Assembly (NCBI GenBank): GCA_029558535.1
Contig: JAKQEK010000328.1
Span: 1 to 64,000 of the forward strand
Origin: Bacteroidota bacterium
GTDB lineage: Bacteria; Bacteroidota; Bacteroidia; Bacteroidales; ML635J-15
Length of the DNA stretch: 64,000 nt
Direction: 5' to 3'
Below the pieces are notes generated by a model. It worked only from the letters and a program-made list of their open reading frames with translations, ran no database searches and had not been told where the DNA came from. Below, piece after piece: positions 57,400-64,000 of this stretch (position 1 is its first letter; every line of letters begins with the position of its first letter). The translations under genes were made by a program, and so were the position numbers.

Positions 57400-57721
57400 G
57401 GAAAGTTTTTTCGAAAGAGTATATAGTGTTGTAAGACAAATCCCATATGGAAAAGTAACTACTTATGGTATTATAGCAAGATGCATTGGGTCTCCACAAG
57501 CTGCAAGAATGGTTGGTTGGGCAATGAACAACTCTCACAATGTAATACCTGAGGTTCCGGCACATAGGGTCGTTAATCGAAACGGGATTTTAACAGGTAA
57601 AAATCATTTTGGTGAAATTGAGCTTATGCAAAAACTGCTTAATGAAGAAGGGATTGAGGTTGTTAAGGATCAGATTGTGGATTTTCATTCTCATCTTTGG
57701 GACCCTATGACGATTTATTAA
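57380..57721 (+). CDS. Alkyltransferase-like DNA-binding protein (MGMT family, no catalytic Cys)
   Basis: A 113-aa protein of the MGMT C-terminal fold: FERVYSVVRQIPYGKVTTYG, the DNA-binding helix region GSPQAARMVGWAMNN, and PAHRVVNRNG where alkyltransferases have PCHRV. The alkyl-acceptor Cys is replaced by Ala, so it cannot repair by transfer. Alkyltransferase-like proteins of this type flag O6-alkylguanine for nucleotide excision repair. I use the ATG at 57380. It overlaps trmB. Confidence 0.85.
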   Translation: MKKNKIEESFFERVYSVVRQIPYGKVTTYGIIARCIGSPQAARMVGWAMNNSHNVIPEVPAHRVVNRNGILTGKNHFGEIELMQKLLNEEGIEVVKDQIVDFHSHLWDPMTIY

Positions 57722-57846
57722 AACAATTAATGCCTTTTTCAGCGAAAAAACGCCACCAATTGTATTATTAAAGCTGCATTACAGATAAATATTCAAATAA
57801 TTATCATAATATTTTTCAGTTCATGGTTTTAGATAATAAAATAGTT

Positions 57847-57854
57847 TACATTTG
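57847..57854 (+). promoter_or_regulatory. Bacteroidota -7 element before the RRM protein
   Basis: TACATTTG, 27 nt before the ATG at 57882. It rules out the in-frame TTG at 57852 as the start. Confidence 0.6.
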
Positions 57855-57881
57855 TATCTTAATTTTAATTTAATTTTTATA

Positions 57882-58217
57882 ATGAACATTTTTATCGGAA
57901 GCTTACCTTACTCTGTTAAGGATAGCGATTTACAAGGATTCTTCGAGGAGTACGGAGAAGTTAGTTCTGCACGAGTAATAAAAGACAAAATGACAGGCAG
58001 AAGCAAAGGTTTTGGTTTTGTTGAGATGGCTGATGAGGCTGCAGCAAAAAAAGCAATTGAAGAATTGAACGGAGCGGAACTCGAAGGTCGCACAATAGTA
58101 GTTAATGAAGCTCAGGAAAAAACTGAGAGAAAACCAGGCGGAGGCGGAAGAAGCTTTGGCGGAAATTCCGGTGGCGGACAAAGAAGAGGCGGAAGCGGTT
58201 ACGGAAGAAACAACTAA
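57882..58217 (+). CDS. RNA-binding protein, single RRM with Gly/Arg-rich tail
   Basis: A 111-aa protein with one RRM: RNP2 IFIGSLPY near the start and RNP1 KGFGFVEM near 46-53, then a Gly/Arg/Ser-rich tail (about 85-111, GGGGRSFGGNSGGGQRRG). It resembles cold-induced Rbp proteins of Bacteroidota and cyanobacteria that bind mRNA. It is monocistronic with a long leader region, common in cold-responsive genes; temperature control is inferred only. Confidence 0.92.
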   Translation: MNIFIGSLPYSVKDSDLQGFFEEYGEVSSARVIKDKMTGRSKGFGFVEMADEAAAKKAIEELNGAELEGRTIVVNEAQEKTERKPGGGGRSFGGNSGGGQRRGGSGYGRNN

Positions 58218-58352
58218 TACTTCAGTATAATCTTATCCCTACTGATTTATTAATTAATCAGACTATTTATTCTTTTGCATAATATGCTTGATTTATCAGG
58301 CATAGTTTTGCTATTAATTATAGTTAATAAGTTGCAATAATCAAAACTTCTA

Positions 58353-58427
58353 CCGGAGTAGGATGTTTTTGTCATAAAATTCGCATCCCCCGGCAAAAGG
58401 CAAACCTTTGGCAAATTTTCCGCCAAA
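58353..58427. repeat. Two adjacent inverted repeats upstream of the ferritin-like gene
   Basis: The first pairs CCGG plus GGATG (58353-58365) with CATCC plus CCGG (58384-58393), with an internal loop. The second pairs TTTGGC (58407-58412) with GCCAAA (58422-58427). This stretch is richer in GC than its surroundings and repeats GGCAAA. No gene is seen in 58218-58493. Confidence 0.45.
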
Positions 58428-58463
58428 AACCTTAATCTATTTTCATAATCACACCATTTTTTT

Positions 58464-58471
58464 TATATTTG
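58464..58471 (+). promoter_or_regulatory. Bacteroidota -7 element before the ferritin-like gene
   Basis: TATATTTG followed by C, 22 nt before the ATG at 58494. Confidence 0.6.
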
Positions 58472-58493
58472 CATAAACTAAAACAAAATAGCT

Positions 58494-59006
58494 ATGGGAA
58501 AACATGCAGTAAAAATTTCGAATTTAGACACAGAAAAACTTATTCTAATGCTAAACGAAGCATTGGCAGAAGAATGGCTCGCTTACTATCAATACTGGGT
58601 TGGAGCAAAAGTTATGGAAGGTCCTATGCGTAGCGAAATTGAGCCGGAACTAATCGTACATGCCACAGAAGAATTGGCACACGCTGAACTGGTAGCTGGA
58701 AGAATAATTCAGCTTGGTGGAACACCATTGTTGAATCCTGATCAATGGAAAAAATTTGCAAAATGTGATTATGAAGAACCAACAGACCCTTATGTTGAAG
58801 TAATCCTAGAACAGAATCTGCGTGGCGAAAGATGTGCTATTCAGCGTTACCAGGATATTGCAGAATATACTGCAGGCAAAGACCATGCAACACATCAAAT
58901 GGCTGTTCAGATTATGAATGATGAACTGGAACACGAAGAAGATATCGAAGCCTGGATTAATGATCTGGAAGTAATGAAAGAAAATTTTAAGAAGTTACGA
59001 ATGTAA
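58494..59006 (+). CDS. Dps-like / thioferritin-type ferritin-like protein
   Basis: A 170-aa four-helix-bundle protein with diiron ligands in helices 1 (LAEEWLAYYQY), 2 (EELAH, Glu60/His63), 3 (EQNLRGERC) and 4 (DELEHEED, Glu144/His147). Two cysteines, Cys91 and Cys114, lie near the third helix. This places it with Dps-like thioferritins rather than classical bacterioferritin (no heme Met signature seen). Such proteins form cages that oxidise and store iron while removing peroxide, fitting an anaerobe exposed to oxygen. It is transcribed alone, with its own promoter and terminator. Confidence 0.82.
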   Translation: MGKHAVKISNLDTEKLILMLNEALAEEWLAYYQYWVGAKVMEGPMRSEIEPELIVHATEELAHAELVAGRIIQLGGTPLLNPDQWKKFAKCDYEEPTDPYVEVILEQNLRGERCAIQRYQDIAEYTAGKDHATHQMAVQIMNDELEHEEDIEAWINDLEVMKENFKKLRM

Positions 59007-59033
59007 AAAATAAATATTTAAAACCTTTAATTT

Positions 59034-59070
59034 TCCTGATTTCTGTTGTTAGTAGTAACAGAAGTCAGGA
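59034..59070 (+). terminator. Rho-independent terminator after the ferritin-like gene
   Basis: A 14-position stem (59034-59047 with 59057-59070, TCCTGA and TTCTGTT arms, one T/G mismatch), 9-nt loop, followed by a T-rich run (TTATTTTTTAA). Confidence 0.82.
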
Positions 59071-59153
59071 TTATTTTTTAATATATAATAACATAAAAAT
59101 TGATTATTAAAATCCTTTAAAAATCAAAATTTGGAAAGTTTGCCTTATACATA

Positions 59154-59161
59154 TATATTTG
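59154..59161 (+). promoter_or_regulatory. Bacteroidota -7 element that decides the ileS start
   Basis: TATATTTG followed by C, 22 nt before the ATG at 59183. The longer frame from 59159 would begin inside this element. Confidence 0.6.
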
Positions 59162-59182
59162 CGGGTTATTTTAATAGATGAT

Positions 59183-62100
59183 ATGATGAATAAGAAATTT
59201 GCAGAATACAAGCAACTTGATTTGGCGAAAATAAATACCTCTGTGGAGAAATTGTGGGAAAAGGAGAACACTTTTGCAAAAAGCATTGAAACAAGAAAAG
59301 ATAATAAGCCTTTTGTGTTTTTTGAAGGACCTCCTTCGGCAAATGGTACGCCTGGCATTCATCATGTTATGGCAAGAACTATTAAAGATGTGGTTTGTCG
59401 TTACAAAACCTTATCAGGTTTTCGCGTGGACAGAAAAGCCGGTTGGGATACTCATGGCCTTCCGGTTGAATTAAGCGTTGAAAAGTCACTGGGAATAACC
59501 AAAGAAGATATTGGCAAAAAAATTTCTGTAAAAGAATACAACAACACTTGTCGTACCGAGGTAATGAAATATACCGACCAGTGGGAAAAACTGACCGAGC
59601 AAATGGGTTATTGGGTTGATATGAACAACCCATATATCACTTATGATAATCGCTATATTGAAACTGTCTGGCATTTGTTAAAAAAACTTTTTGATAAAGG
59701 ATTACTGTATAAGGGATATACAATTCAGCCATATTCTCCTGCTGCAGGAACAGGTTTAAGTACACACGAGCTTAACCAGCCCGGTTGTTATCGTGATGTC
59801 AAAGACACTACTGCCGTTTCTTTGTTTAAAGTTATCAGAAACACCAAATCTGAAAAGTATTTTGCAGACATTGAAACTCCCCTATTTATTATTGCCTGGA
59901 CAACGACTCCATGGACACTGCCTTCAAATACAGCTTTAGCTGTTGGTCCTAATATCAAATATGTCAGAGTAAAAACATTCAATCCATACTCGGGCAATCC
60001 TATCACAATAGTTTTATGCAAAGATAGGGTTTCTGCATATTTTAAAACTGAAAGTCAAAATGCTGATTTTCATGAATATAAACAAGGGGATAAAAATATT
60101 CCATGGCAAATCCTAGACGAGTTTTCGGGCAAAGATATTGTAGGGCTAGAATATGAACAGTTAATTGACTGGATCAAGCCAAAATCTCCTGCTTTCAGAG
60201 TTATCCCGGGCGATTACGTTACGACCGAAGACGGAACCGGCATAGTACATATTGCTCCAACATTTGGTGCAGACGATGCAAGAGTTGCCAAAGTGGCTGG
60301 AATTCCTGCACTTATCCTTGACGACAAAGACGGTAATATGTGTCCTATGGTGGATAAACAGGGAAAGTTTTTCGAAATCAAGGAATTACATCCCGATTTT
60401 GTAAAGAATTTTGTAAACATCGAAACATATACCGAATTCGCCGGAAAATATGTAAAAAACGAATATGACCCAAACGCCGAAGGCAAGGAAACCTCAACAG
60501 ATATTGATATTGCTGTAATGTTAAAGCAGCAAGATAAAGCCTTCCGTATCGAAAAACATATTCATAATTACCCACATTGCTGGCGTACCGACAAACCGAT
60601 TTTATATTATCCGCTAGATTCGTGGTTTATTAAGACAACAGCAGTAAAAGAACGTTTGATTGAGTTGAATAAAACGATAAACTGGAAACCTGCAAGTACA
60701 GGTGAAGGTCGTTTCGGTAAATGGCTTGAAAATCTTGTTGATTGGAACCTCAGTCGTTCGAGATTTTGGGGTACGCCATTACCTATCTGGAGCACAGAAG
60801 ATGGCAATGAACGTAAATGTATCGGTTCGGTGGCAGAATTAATGGAAGAAATTAAAAAATCTGTCGCTAAGGGGTGTATGAAGGCTGATTTTTGGAAAGG
60901 ATTTGTACCCGAAAATTTTTCGGCAGAAAATTATGAGAAAATTGATTTGCATCGTCCCGATGTTGACGAAATTGTACTAGTTGCCTCTGACGGAAAGAAA
61001 ATGTTTCGTGAACCAGACCTTATTGATGTTTGGTTTGATTCAGGAGCAATGCCTTATGCTCAGTGGCACTGGCCCTTCGAAAATGCTGAAAATTTTGATA
61101 AACTTTTTCCTGCCGATTTTATTGCTGAAGGTGTTGACCAAACCAGAGGATGGTTTTTTACTCTTCATGCAATTTCGACAATGATATCCGATTCTGTTTC
61201 TTATAAAAACATTATTTCTAACGGCTTAGTTCTCGACAAGGACGGAAACAAAATGTCTAAACGTCTTGGAAATGCTGTAGATCCTTTTCTTGCTATCGAA
61301 AAATATGGTTCAGATGCTGTTCGCTGGTACATGATTACAAATGCCCAAGCCTGGGACAATCTTAAGTTTGATTGGACTATAGAAAAGGATATCTCGATTA
61401 ATATTGATAAATGTACCGGGTGTGGTGTTTGTGAAAAATCTGCAAGTACGATATTCAAGATCGATAATCAAAAATCAACGGTGATAAACGGAGAAAAGGA
61501 TGTCCAATCAGCTATGGAAACAAAAAAGCTATGTCCAGTTGATGCAATTAATATTGTAAGTTACAAAAATGAATGGATAAAAGTGTTAAAGGAAAATGGA
61601 AATGTAGAATTTCATTACTCTGACAGTATTATCGAAGTGCAACGAAAGTTCTTCGGTACACTATACAATACCTATAATTTCTTTGCATTATATGCTAATA
61701 TTGACCAATTCCGTTATAGCGAAAATGATATTGATTTTGATAAACGTCCCGAACTGGATAAGTGGATTTTAAGCTTACTTAATTCACTTATAAAAGATGT
61801 GAAAAACTGTTACGAAAACTATGAAAACACAAAAGCTGGAAGGTTAATTCAGGATTTTGTGATAGATCATTTAAGCAATTGGTTTGTACGTCTTGGAAGA
61901 AAACGCTACTGGGGAGGAGAATATTCGGAAGACAAAATATCTGCATATCAGACTCTTTATACTTGCCTTATAAATATAGCCAAAATAGCCTCACCGATTG
62001 CTCCGTTTTATATGGATAGGCTATACAGAGATTTAATTTCGGTAACAGGCAAGGAAGAATTTGAATCCGTGCATCTGTCATATTTCCCTGTTGCTGAAGA

Positions 62101-62869
62101 AAAGTTTATTGACATCGCATTGGAGGAAAGAATGCAATTGGCTCAGACCATTTCTTCGATGATACTTAGTCTGCGTCGTAAAGTCAGCATTAAAGTAAGG
62201 CAACCCTTACAGAAAATCATGATTCCGATAATTTCAGACAACTTTGTTGAACAAATACAAAAAGTTCAACATATAATTATGACAGAAACTAATATTAAAG
62301 AAATTGAATTTTTATCTGACAGCTCTGAAATACTTGTCAAAAAGATTAAAGCAAACTTTAAAGTACTTGGACCAAAATACGGAAAGATAATGAAACAAGT
62401 GTCTGAGGCAATAATGGCAATGTCACAAAAAGATATTGCAAAACTTGAGAAAGAATCAAAATTTAATATCAAAGCCGAGGGTCAGGAAATCACAATTACA
62501 ACAGAAGATGTTGAAATAATATCTGAAGATATCCCGGGATGGCTTGTGGCAAACGAAGGCAAAATAACTGTGGCTCTTGATATTAATGTAACACCCGAAT
62601 TAATTGCTGAAGGTATTGCCAGAGAATTTGTAAACAGAATTCAAAATTTACGCAAAGAAAGCGGCTTTGATGTAACTGATAAAATAAATATTTTTATCAT
62701 ATCCCATCCCGATCTAGACACTGCCATTACAGAGTTTAGAGAGTATATATGCTCTCAAACATTAGCAAATTCAATAAAAATTATTAACAAAACGGAACAA
62801 AATAATTATGTTGTCGTAGAAGTTAATAATTTTGAAACTCAATTGCGAGTTGAAAGGTGTATTAATTAA
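59183..62869 (+). CDS. ileS: Isoleucyl-tRNA synthetase with inserted ferredoxin-like domain
   Basis: A class I aminoacyl-tRNA synthetase of about 1228 aa. The HIGH-type motif lies in PSANGTPGIHHV, followed by WDTHGLPVE and the editing domain (about 200-420, WTTTPWTLPSNTALAVG), then DQTRGWFFTLH and KMSKR in DKDGNKMSKRLGN. After WDNLKFD, where relatives pass directly into EVQRKFFGTLYNTY, about 85 residues are inserted (61373-61627). They carry a C-x2-C-x2-C ... CP motif (Cys744, 747, 750, 784), as in single-cluster [4Fe-4S] ferredoxins. The anticodon-binding and C-terminal domains follow intact. It charges tRNA-Ile with isoleucine. The insert is in frame and all synthetase motifs are kept. dksA follows 12 nt later. 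Confidence 0.95.
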   Translation: MMNKKFAEYKQLDLAKINTSVEKLWEKENTFAKSIETRKDNKPFVFFEGPPSANGTPGIHHVMARTIKDVVCRYKTLSGFRVDRKAGWDTHGLPVELSVEKSLGITKEDIGKKISVKEYNNTCRTEVMKYTDQWEKLTEQMGYWVDMNNPYITYDNRYIETVWHLLKKLFDKGLLYKGYTIQPYSPAAGTGLSTHELNQPGCYRDVKDTTAVSLFKVIRNTKSEKYFADIETPLFIIAWTTTPWTLPSNTALAVGPNIKYVRVKTFNPYSGNPITIVLCKDRVSAYFKTESQNADFHEYKQGDKNIPWQILDEFSGKDIVGLEYEQLIDWIKPKSPAFRVIPGDYVTTEDGTGIVHIAPTFGADDARVAKVAGIPALILDDKDGNMCPMVDKQGKFFEIKELHPDFVKNFVNIETYTEFAGKYVKNEYDPNAEGKETSTDIDIAVMLKQQDKAFRIEKHIHNYPHCWRTDKPILYYPLDSWFIKTTAVKERLIELNKTINWKPASTGEGRFGKWLENLVDWNLSRSRFWGTPLPIWSTEDGNERKCIGSVAELMEEIKKSVAKGCMKADFWKGFVPENFSAENYEKIDLHRPDVDEIVLVASDGKKMFREPDLIDVWFDSGAMPYAQWHWPFENAENFDKLFPADFIAEGVDQTRGWFFTLHAISTMISDSVSYKNIISNGLVLDKDGNKMSKRLGNAVDPFLAIEKYGSDAVRWYMITNAQAWDNLKFDWTIEKDISINIDKCTGCGVCEKSASTIFKIDNQKSTVINGEKDVQSAMETKKLCPVDAINIVSYKNEWIKVLKENGNVEFHYSDSIIEVQRKFFGTLYNTYNFFALYANIDQFRYSENDIDFDKRPELDKWILSLLNSLIKDVKNCYENYENTKAGRLIQDFVIDHLSNWFVRLGRKRYWGGEYSEDKISAYQTLYTCLINIAKIASPIAPFYMDRLYRDLISVTGKEEFESVHLSYFPVAEEKFIDIALEERMQLAQTISSMILSLRRKVSIKVRQPLQKIMIPIISDNFVEQIQKVQHIIMTETNIKEIEFLSDSSEILVKKIKANFKVLGPKYGKIMKQVSEAIMAMSQKDIAKLEKESKFNIKAEGQEITITTEDVEIISEDIPGWLVANEGKITVALDINVTPELIAEGIAREFVNRIQNLRKESGFDVTDKINIFIISHPDLDTAITEFREYICSQTLANSIKIINKTEQNNYVVVEVNNFETQLRVERCIN
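61373..61627 (+). other. Ferredoxin-like [4Fe-4S] insertion within IleRS
   Basis: About 85 codons. Core: ISINIDKCTGCGVCEKSAS, an acidic/polar middle, then KKLCPVDAINIVS, the order of a one-cluster bacterial ferredoxin. A further 20 or so residues (KNEWIKVLKENGNVEF) look like extra beta strands. It sits between the catalytic KMSKR region and the anticodon-binding helical domain. Confidence 0.85.
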
Positions 62870-62881
62870 AAAATTAGGACT

Positions 62882-63268
62882 ATGAGTGCAGAAGAAGAAA
62901 AAACCAGATACAGCTATGAGGAGCTGCAGGAATTCAAGGAAATAATCCTGAAAAAACTCGAAAAAGCACAAAAAGATTATGAGCTTTACAGGAGTATGTT
63001 AAGTCATGAAGATACCAACGACATTATGGATACCTCCCCAACATTTAAGGTTCTTGAAGAAGGCGCAAATGTATTGTCGAAAGAAGAAATCGGAAAGATT
63101 GCCCAACGCCAGCTTAAGTTTATTCAACATTTACAAGCTGCTCTGGTAAGAATAGAAACAGGTACTTATGGGGTATGTCGAGAAACCGGTAAGCTAATCG
63201 CTAAAGAAAGGCTCAGAGCGGTTCCACATGCTACATTAAGTATGGATGCAAAAATGAATAGAAAATAA
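62882..63268 (+). CDS. dksA: DksA/TraR family regulator
   Basis: A 128-aa protein with a long coiled-coil N-terminal half (about 8-95) and the C-terminal globular segment GTYGVCRETGKLIAKERL followed by RAVPHATLSM. Only one Cys of the zinc finger remains, as I recall for Bacteroidota members. DksA-like proteins bind the secondary channel of RNA polymerase and tune stable-RNA and stress promoters. It lies 12 nt after ileS, a neighbourhood conserved in the phylum, where lspA often follows; lspA is absent here. Confidence 0.9.
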   Translation: MSAEEEKTRYSYEELQEFKEIILKKLEKAQKDYELYRSMLSHEDTNDIMDTSPTFKVLEEGANVLSKEEIGKIAQRQLKFIQHLQAALVRIETGTYGVCRETGKLIAKERLRAVPHATLSMDAKMNRK

Positions 63269-63288
63269 AAAAGAGAGAGAGTACTAAT

Positions 63289-63319
63289 AAAATTGCCTGA
63301 AAACAACTCAGGCAATTTT
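63289..63319 (+). terminator. Rho-independent terminator after dksA
   Basis: A 12-bp perfect stem (63289-63300 with 63308-63319, core ATTGCCTGA / TCAGGCAAT), 7-nt loop, then a T run. Confidence 0.9.
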
Positions 63320-63376
63320 TTTTCATAATATCAAAGCAATTAAGTTTGTATAATAAAAAAAGAGTCTGAATTTTCA

Positions 63377-63447
63377 AACAGATTTCTCAGCCTTCCTGCG
63401 TCAAGCTTCGAAATGACTATTGGTAGTGGTATATCGAGAAATCTGTT
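63377..63447. repeat. REP-like palindromic element (12-bp perfect inverted repeat)
   Basis: AACAGATTTCTC (63377-63388) and GAGAAATCTGTT (63436-63447) are perfect inverted repeats around a 47-nt spacer with TTCGAAATGAC. This resembles small interspersed palindromic repeats found in many bacterial genomes. It abuts or slightly overlaps (from 63449) the end of the following minus-strand gene. Confidence 0.6.
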
Positions 63448-63448
63448 C

Positions 63449-64000
63449 TTATATTTTCTTTAGACTACTATAATCCAAATAATAAATCAATTTTAGGGAA
63501 AAACTATTAGCTTGAGCCTCCTGCCAGACATTCTTAAAACTCTCAAAATAATTCGGCATTTGCATTGATTCGGGAATATCACCAACAGCGAATATCTGAT
63601 TCTTCCACATTACAGATAAATAACTTCCCGGCAAGAAATTCCAAGACAATAAAAGATCAAAATTGAAAATATTAAAATTATAATCTCCCTCGAACTGGGA
63701 ATCAGGTCTTTCAGCTAAATTGCCATCTGTCAACAAATCAAAATACTTGTAATAATCGACTGTAGAAACATAATGCCTTAATTTAAATGTAGCCGATAAT
63801 TTATTGGTAAATACATATGAAAGATTTATGGTGTTTGTAACTGTTATAACATCCCTTTGACCGAATATTATTTTGCCGGCTGTACTCGTAAAATACCCTG
63901 AAGCACCATTGTCTATATCACCGGAAAATGTATATCTCAAACTAGTTCTTTTCCCAAATCTCACAATAGGGCTAATACTTCCCCAGAGACCTTGTCGTTC
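63449..64000 (-). CDS. C-terminal part of a DUF5916-like outer-membrane beta-barrel protein (5' end outside window)
   Basis: The minus-strand frame is open to the right edge and ends at 63449, giving about 183 residues. Alternating hydrophobic/polar strands with aromatic residues (KRTSLRYTFSGD, NTINLSYVFT, NFDLLLSWNFLPGSYLSVMW) and a final segment FSLKLIYYLDYS look like the last strands of a barrel. The pattern fits the C-terminal region of DUF5916 proteins, but the diagnostic N-terminal CBM9-like domain is outside. The internal GTG at 63964 is not the true start. Confidence 0.65.
   Translation of the reverse strand, partial: ERQGLWGSISPIVRFGKRTSLRYTFSGDIDNGASGYFTSTAGKIIFGQRDVITVTNTINLSYVFTNKLSATFKLRHYVSTVDYYKYFDLLTDGNLAERPDSQFEGDYNFNIFNFDLLLSWNFLPGSYLSVMWKNQIFAVGDIPESMQMPNYFESFKNVWQEAQANSFSLKLIYYLDYSSLKKI

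Noticed and set aside
57852-57881. N-terminal extension of the RRM protein
   Set aside because: It starts with TTG inside the promoter -7 element; the RRM begins directly at the ATG at 57882.
59159-59182. Longer N-terminus for IleRS
   Set aside because: It would begin with a TTG inside the -7 promoter element; the ATG at 59183 or 59186 is better.
61373-61627. The IleRS insert as an artefact or frameshifted stretch
   Set aside because: It is in frame at both edges, has a coherent ferredoxin motif, and the synthetase sequence resumes exactly at the conserved EVQRKFFGTLYNTY segment.
1-64000. tRNA, rRNA or riboswitch genes
   Set aside because: I looked in intergenic gaps for cloverleaf ends, CCA-type 3' ends and conserved leader motifs and found none convincing; a covariance-model search would be decisive.

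Overview
The window is AT-rich DNA from a member of the Bacteroidota, most likely an anaerobic or microaerobic, Bacteroidales/Marinilabiliales-like environmental organism. The grounds are: at least six secreted proteins with type IX secretion (T9SS) C-terminal sorting domains; the gliding lipoprotein GldH; Bacteroidota-type promoters (TAnnTTTG); neighbourhoods such as holB-ricT-gldH and ileS-dksA; two sigma-54 activators; and menaquinone synthesis by the futalosine route (mqnC). No tRNA, rRNA or CRISPR array was recognised.

Layout. 0-4 kb: a secreted metallophosphoesterase with LamG-like, PKD and sorting domains, then a MORN-repeat protein. 4.2-9.8 kb: a sigma-54 response regulator, then a DUF4956 / VTC-domain / CotH-beta-helix cluster. 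9.9-13.8 kb (minus strand): two metallophosphoesterase-like proteins with an altered metal site, flanking a beta-propeller-like T9SS protein. 14-16.9 kb: sigma-54 activator, LptE, TPR-like protein and SecG. 16.9-21.3 kb: mqnC with a Crp/Fnr regulator, a ROK protein, a non-coding insertion of about 0.5 kb flanked by a copied gene tail, and peptidase E. 21.5-23.5 kb: a SigZ / ArsM / Cys-rich membrane protein cassette, probably for arsenic. 23.6-27.3 kb: rbfA, a LolE-like permease, an ECF sigma factor and its anti-sigma/TonB hybrid. 27.3-32.8 kb: a sialidase, then a polysaccharide locus (two Wzz, one O-antigen ligase) and a small lipoprotein. 32.9-47.5 kb: two very large surface proteins, the second 3486 aa with about 26 tandem 'GPFC' domains and 8 SprB-type repeats. 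47.7-51.2 kb: a PKD/T9SS protein and a TonB-dependent receptor. 51.3-53.7 kb: an 800-aa fusion of two complete phosphoglycerate kinases. 53.9-63.3 kb: housekeeping genes (holB, ricT, gldH, trmB, an alkyltransferase-like protein, an RRM protein, a ferritin-like protein, ileS, dksA). 63.4 kb to the end: the 3' end of a DUF5916-like outer-membrane gene.

The strongest unusual signals are: (1) a single-cluster [4Fe-4S] ferredoxin domain inserted in frame into isoleucyl-tRNA synthetase; (2) the tandem PGK-PGK fusion; (3) an extra cysteine pair in the giant adhesin that co-varies and slides in register across repeat units, as a cross-strand disulfide in a beta-hairpin would; (4) two metallophosphoesterase paralogues in which the Asp and His of motifs I and V appear exchanged. 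All calls come from reading the sequence; no database search was run.
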